Below, piece by piece: positions 15,886 to 18,494 of a DNA stretch of 18,494 nucleotides. Positions within the stretch are counted from its first letter, which is position 1; each line of letters starts with the position of its first letter. The notes below the pieces were generated by a model that was not told where the DNA came from, did not search any database, and saw only the letters and a program-made list of their open reading frames with translations. The stretch comes from Planctomicrobium sp. (GTDB lineage Bacteria > Planctomycetota > Planctomycetia > Planctomycetales > Planctomycetaceae), in assembly GCA_029259835.1 (NCBI GenBank), contig JAJDEL010000726.1:1-18494 (forward strand), read 5' to 3'. Position numbers and translations under genes: made by a program.

Positions 15886-16511
15886 AATGCTCGTCCTTGT
15901 ATTGTTGTCGCCATGCGTTTCTGTTGCACGGCATATTTATATGGGAAGTCTAGTGCTCAAACCGTGTGACAATTCACAAGTAAATGTGAATTATTGATGA
16001 AGAGTGACTGAAACCAAGTTCTAATGTGTAAACCCCGAGTTCGACCGGTGGTTCTGAAATAGATTTAGAAGTTGATTGTGCACTTCATTTCGCGACTGAC
16101 ATCATCGTTGGGCAAGTGGCGGTGAGCAAAAAAGCAAGAACGATGTTCGCGCAGATTAGCAAGAGAGCGACAAAAACGAGGAACCGTCCGCCAGTTGGAA
16201 TAACCAACTGAACGCAGCAATCCATGCTTTCGTCGTTTCGTCTTCATGACCATCACAAACAAAGTTAGGGATCAATCCCAAACACCGTGACTCGAACAAC
16301 AGCCGTATTAAACACCAAGGTCCATGTTATTCAAGATTTATTCAGAAACTTCTCAACTCTTGAAAACTGCCGTCTCAAAAGTGGAGACAAACTCAATTTT
16401 TGCGGCGGAGATCATCAATTATAAGTGTTCTACACTGACTCCGTGGTAATCGAAACAATGGTATACAAACGTTCCTATGACGTCAATGGTTTTCTTCGAA
16501 AATTTCTGAAT
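15886..16511. other. Intergenic region between csrA and the DUF1080 gene
   Basis: This stretch of about 625 bases holds the csrA upstream region, including the TGTGA cluster, and no gene I can support. A 65-codon - strand frame at 16065-16262 has an Arg-rich translation, no ribosome binding site and a TTG start, so I do not call it. No terminator with a T run was seen after the DUF1080 gene. Confidence 0.5.
15965..15992 (-). promoter_or_regulatory. Half-site cluster upstream of csrA, operator candidate
   Basis: Three half-sites stand in a row: TGTGA (15965-15969), TCACA (15974-15978) and TGTGA (15985-15989). The second and third form a perfect 8-bp inverted repeat, AATTCACA and TGTGAATT, with a 6-base spacer. 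The cluster lies about 80-107 bases before the csrA start codon, where a transcription factor could act. The orientation of the pair is the reverse of a CRP site, so CRP is not implied. Confidence 0.4.
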
Positions 16512-17225
16512 TCATGGAAGCTGACGAATTCGGAGGTTTCTGAATTCAACCGGTGAGCCTTCGGCTTCCAGGCAGAGATAGCCTGATCTTGGATTACATT
16601 CGTTGCCGCCGGAGACTTCTTCACCGTTGACCCAAAGCCGGACTTCTCCGTTGATTGCGCGGACGTAGTAGTGGTTCCATTGGTCGACACCCTTGCTCAA
16701 ATTCTTTCTGGGAAAGCTGCGGCGACCGTTTGGACTGATTGGTTCGAACGGCTTCATTGTTGATTTGCCCACGGCGAAGACATCTCCATTCGTGGTGAAC
16801 CAATCGGAGTCTTTACCGGTGCGTTCTTTGAACCGCGTGGCATATCCGTGATCGAGAACCTGAACTTCAATTCCCCCAGAGGGGAGTTTGTTTGGCGGGA
16901 GATCAACGAGCGCTTCTTCTGGTACCCAAACGAACGATCCAGAATTCCCTGCCGATTTACGATGGCACCATTCGTAGACGAGTTCAAAGTTTGTGTACTC
17001 CTGTTTCGAACGAATCACGCCGATTGGCTTGCCTGTGCAGAAGATGATTCCATCCTTAAAGACCCAGGTTTCTTCATCCCCGTTGACATCAACGAAATCC
17101 TTTTCGCCGAGCGCTTTCCAACCAGGGCCGTTGCCATCCACAAATGCCTTCGGCAGAACTTCTTCTGCAACAGCAAGTGAAGAACCTAAAACGAAGAGTG
17201 AGAAGAAAAGTCCGCGGATACGCAT
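16512..17225 (-). CDS. Exported DUF1080 protein (3-keto-disaccharide hydrolase family)
   Basis: The product is 237 aa and is a concanavalin-like jelly-roll domain of the DUF1080 family (PF06439), some members of which act on 3-keto-sugars. The N-terminus is a signal peptide (M-R-I-R-G-L-F-F-S-L-F-V-L-G, cleavage near A-V-A-E). Family landmarks: D-F-V-D-V-N-G-D-E-E-T-W-V-F-K-D-G, F-E-L-V-Y-E-W-C-H-R, N-S-G-S-F-V-W-V-P, G-I-E-V-Q-V-L-D-H-G near the middle, and W-N-H-Y-Y-V-R-A-I-N-G-E-V-R-L-W-V-N-G-E-E-V at the end. The ATG 17223-17225 has GAGGA 6 bases upstream. It lies 47 bases after the FabZ-like gene on the same strand, so co-transcription is possible though the roles look unrelated. The substrate is unknown. 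Confidence 0.88.
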   Translation of the reverse strand: MRIRGLFFSLFVLGSSLAVAEEVLPKAFVDGNGPGWKALGEKDFVDVNGDEETWVFKDGIIFCTGKPIGVIRSKQEYTNFELVYEWCHRKSAGNSGSFVWVPEEALVDLPPNKLPSGGIEVQVLDHGYATRFKERTGKDSDWFTTNGDVFAVGKSTMKPFEPISPNGRRSFPRKNLSKGVDQWNHYYVRAINGEVRLWVNGEEVSGGNECNPRSGYLCLEAEGSPVEFRNLRIRQLP

Positions 17226-17272
17226 CGTGAATCCTCAATGATGAAAGGTTGTTGGCTTCGAAAAGAATGGAA

Positions 17273-17761
17273 TTAACGCATAATCGGAACTCCGATCATG
17301 GATCCGTTGAAAACCATTTTGTTATCAACAAAGCCTTGGAAATCGAATTCGGCGAGGCGTTTTATTTTCACTTTTGTACAACGGACACAAATGACGAGTC
17401 GGCAACCGGGACTGACGGGTCGCCGAAAACGGACATCATTCATGCCGCCAAATCCGAGAAAATCTCCCGCTTCGAGAAGGTCGTATTTTCGTGCATAGAA
17501 GCCAGCAAGTTGGGCTGAAGCTTCACATTGAATGACTCCTGGCATCAGCGGGAAACCGGGCATGTGTCCACGAATCCAGAATTCTTCGTCGCTGACGTCT
17601 TTGTAGCCGACAAGCCCGTGATTCTCACGATCAACATGGACAACACCAGAGAGTTGCTCCATTTCATGTCGTTGAGGATTCACCTTCCGGACTTCTTCGA
17701 GATTGAACAAAGGCTCATCAAAATTGTATTGTGCGTAATCGTAAAGTGGCTTTGCCGGCAT
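17273..17761 (-). CDS. FabZ-like 3-hydroxyacyl-ACP dehydratase (hotdog fold)
   Basis: The product is 162 aa. The hotdog active-site segment is R-G-H66-M-P-G-F-P-L-M-P-G-V-I-Q-C-E80-A-S-A-Q; the 14-residue gap between His66 and Glu80 equals that of the FabZ catalytic pair. FabZ dehydrates 3-hydroxyacyl-ACP in fatty acid elongation. An N-terminal extension of about 35 residues before the hotdog core, and a gene setting without other fab genes, suggest a divergent paralog, so I do not give the name fabZ. The start ATG 17759-17761 has GGAA 6 bases upstream; a frame reaching 17848 is longer but lacks support. It lies 104 bases after the HAD gene. Confidence 0.85.
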   Translation of the reverse strand: MPAKPLYDYAQYNFDEPLFNLEEVRKVNPQRHEMEQLSGVVHVDRENHGLVGYKDVSDEEFWIRGHMPGFPLMPGVIQCEASAQLAGFYARKYDLLEAGDFLGFGGMNDVRFRRPVSPGCRLVICVRCTKVKIKRLAEFDFQGFVDNKMVFNGSMIGVPIMR

Positions 17762-17865
17762 GCTGCTTTCCGTAGGAGTAATTTGTCGGAGAATCTGTAG
17801 TACCGAGACGATATGTCTCGCTTCTGTGTTGCTTGAGTTGATGATCAACGAAAGGAGAAAACGCG

Positions 17866-18494
17866 TTAGCCTCGAACGATTTCTTGAACTTGTGATATTT
17901 TGGAAATGAGACGATCTGGTTTGAGTTCCGGGTCGCGGACGTCACTGCCAGTCACATGGCATGATGCTTTGTCCGCAGCGAACAGGGCTGTGCGAAATCC
18001 ATGTTTTTTCGCCGCGGCTAGATCGTCCTTTAAACGGTGGCTGACATGCAAGACTTCTTCAGGCTGAATTCCAATCTTACCGAAGGACTCGACCGCAGAC
18101 GCATAAAAAGAGGGCGATGGTTTAATGAGTTGAATCTGATAAGAAAGCGTCATGCACTCCGCCGACAGAACTTCAGCGAGTGAAGAAACTCCTCCTTGTT
18201 GCTTGAGAGCAAACAGGGATTGCGGGAGGGTGAAAGCTTGTGCGTCGGCCAGCAATCCCTGCCGAACTCCAAGTGAAGTCAATTCTGCGAGTGTATCTCT
18301 TGCTCCGTCGGCAGCCTGAACCCCTTGCAGACTGGCATGGAAAAAGTATGCGACCTTAGCGGCGAAATCATCGAGGTCGCCATACAAACCCTCGTCGTAC
18401 CTGTATTCTTTCTTTTGCAGTCGCTCGATGATTTTTTTCCAAAGTATTGCAGAGTCGATTTCGGGGAAATCGCCTTTACGTTTCGTCGATTTCA
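17866..18494 (-). CDS. HAD-superfamily hydrolase, C-terminal part (5' end outside window)
   Basis: The frame is open to the window edge and about 208 residues are visible, so the start and the nucleophile motif D-x-D lie beyond base 18494. The visible part begins K-S-T-K-R-K-G-D-F-P-E-I-D and has an alpha-helical cap region. Then come V-R-Q-G-L-L-A-D-A-Q (motif II region), I-K-P-S-P-S-F-Y (motif III, with its Lys) and L-H-V-S-H-R-L-K-D-D-L-A-A-A-K-K-H-G-F-R-T (motif IV region). The usual motif II Ser/Thr appears to be Ala here, and the first acidic residue of motif IV appears to be His, though the D-D pair is kept. It is likely an HAD-IA phosphatase relative of unknown substrate. It ends at TAA 17866-17868, 104 bases before the FabZ-like gene. 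Confidence 0.8.
   Translation of the reverse strand, partial: KSTKRKGDFPEIDSAILWKKIIERLQKKEYRYDEGLYGDLDDFAAKVAYFFHASLQGVQAADGARDTLAELTSLGVRQGLLADAQAFTLPQSLFALKQQGGVSSLAEVLSAECMTLSYQIQLIKPSPSFYASAVESFGKIGIQPEEVLHVSHRLKDDLAAAKKHGFRTALFAADKASCHVTGSDVRDPELKPDRLISKISQVQEIVRG

Noticed and set aside
16065..16262. Arg-rich 65-codon frame on the minus strand
   Set aside because: TTG start, no ribosome binding site and no recognisable family; likely chance.
1..18494. tRNA, rRNA, CRISPR arrays, transposases and phage genes
   Set aside because: Looked for on both strands by eye; no repeats-and-spacers pattern, no transposase motifs and no tRNA-like cloverleaf was seen.

Overview
The window looks like chromosomal DNA of a planctomycete (Planctomycetota, probably order Planctomycetales). 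The clearest evidence is the long fusion protein at 8788-12738, which ends in the PVC-type propeller, HEAT-repeat and CxxCH haem domains. Supporting evidence is a periplasmic sulfatase with a C-A-P-T-R formylglycine site, a DUF1080 protein, a DUF6268-like barrel protein, and an alpha ribosomal operon that lacks rpsD and carries a much enlarged L17. I see no phage, insertion sequence, CRISPR array, tRNA or rRNA.

Layout. 1-408: 3' end of a Cys-rich, probably secreted protein. 482-3129: divergent pair of an exported sulfatase (-) and a cytoplasmic glycosylasparaginase-family hydrolase (+). 3150-3179: strong bidirectional terminator. 3203-6282 (-): ribosomal operon in transcription order rpmJ, rpsM, rpsK, rpoA, rplQ, with hairpins in two of its gaps. 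6283-6633: gap with a candidate promoter and an inverted-repeat element. 6634-7536 (-): radical SAM enzyme. 7715-12738 (+): Tat-exported amidohydrolase followed by the 1316-aa esterase/propeller/HEAT/cytochrome c fusion. 12929-14146 (+): outer-membrane barrel candidate, which meets a small membrane protein (-) tail to tail on a shared TTAA. 14717-15512 (+): a membrane protein, then a short gene with an excellent ribosome binding site that appears frameshifted at an A7 run. 15615-15885 (-): csrA with its terminator. 15886-16511: gap with a TGTGA half-site cluster upstream of csrA. 16512-18494 (-): DUF1080 protein, FabZ-like dehydratase, and a HAD phosphatase cut by the window edge.

Function. 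The window mixes housekeeping translation and transcription genes with genes that fit breakdown of sulfated or glycosylated polymers: sulfatase, glycosylasparaginase, exported amidohydrolase, esterase/cytochrome fusion and DUF1080. CsrA is the one clear global regulator. The points most worth a second look are the esterase-propeller-cytochrome fusion, the eukaryote-like Cys-rich fragment, the A7 frameshift gene, and the intercistronic hairpins of the ribosomal operon. I found no convincing evidence of a wholly new multi-gene system.
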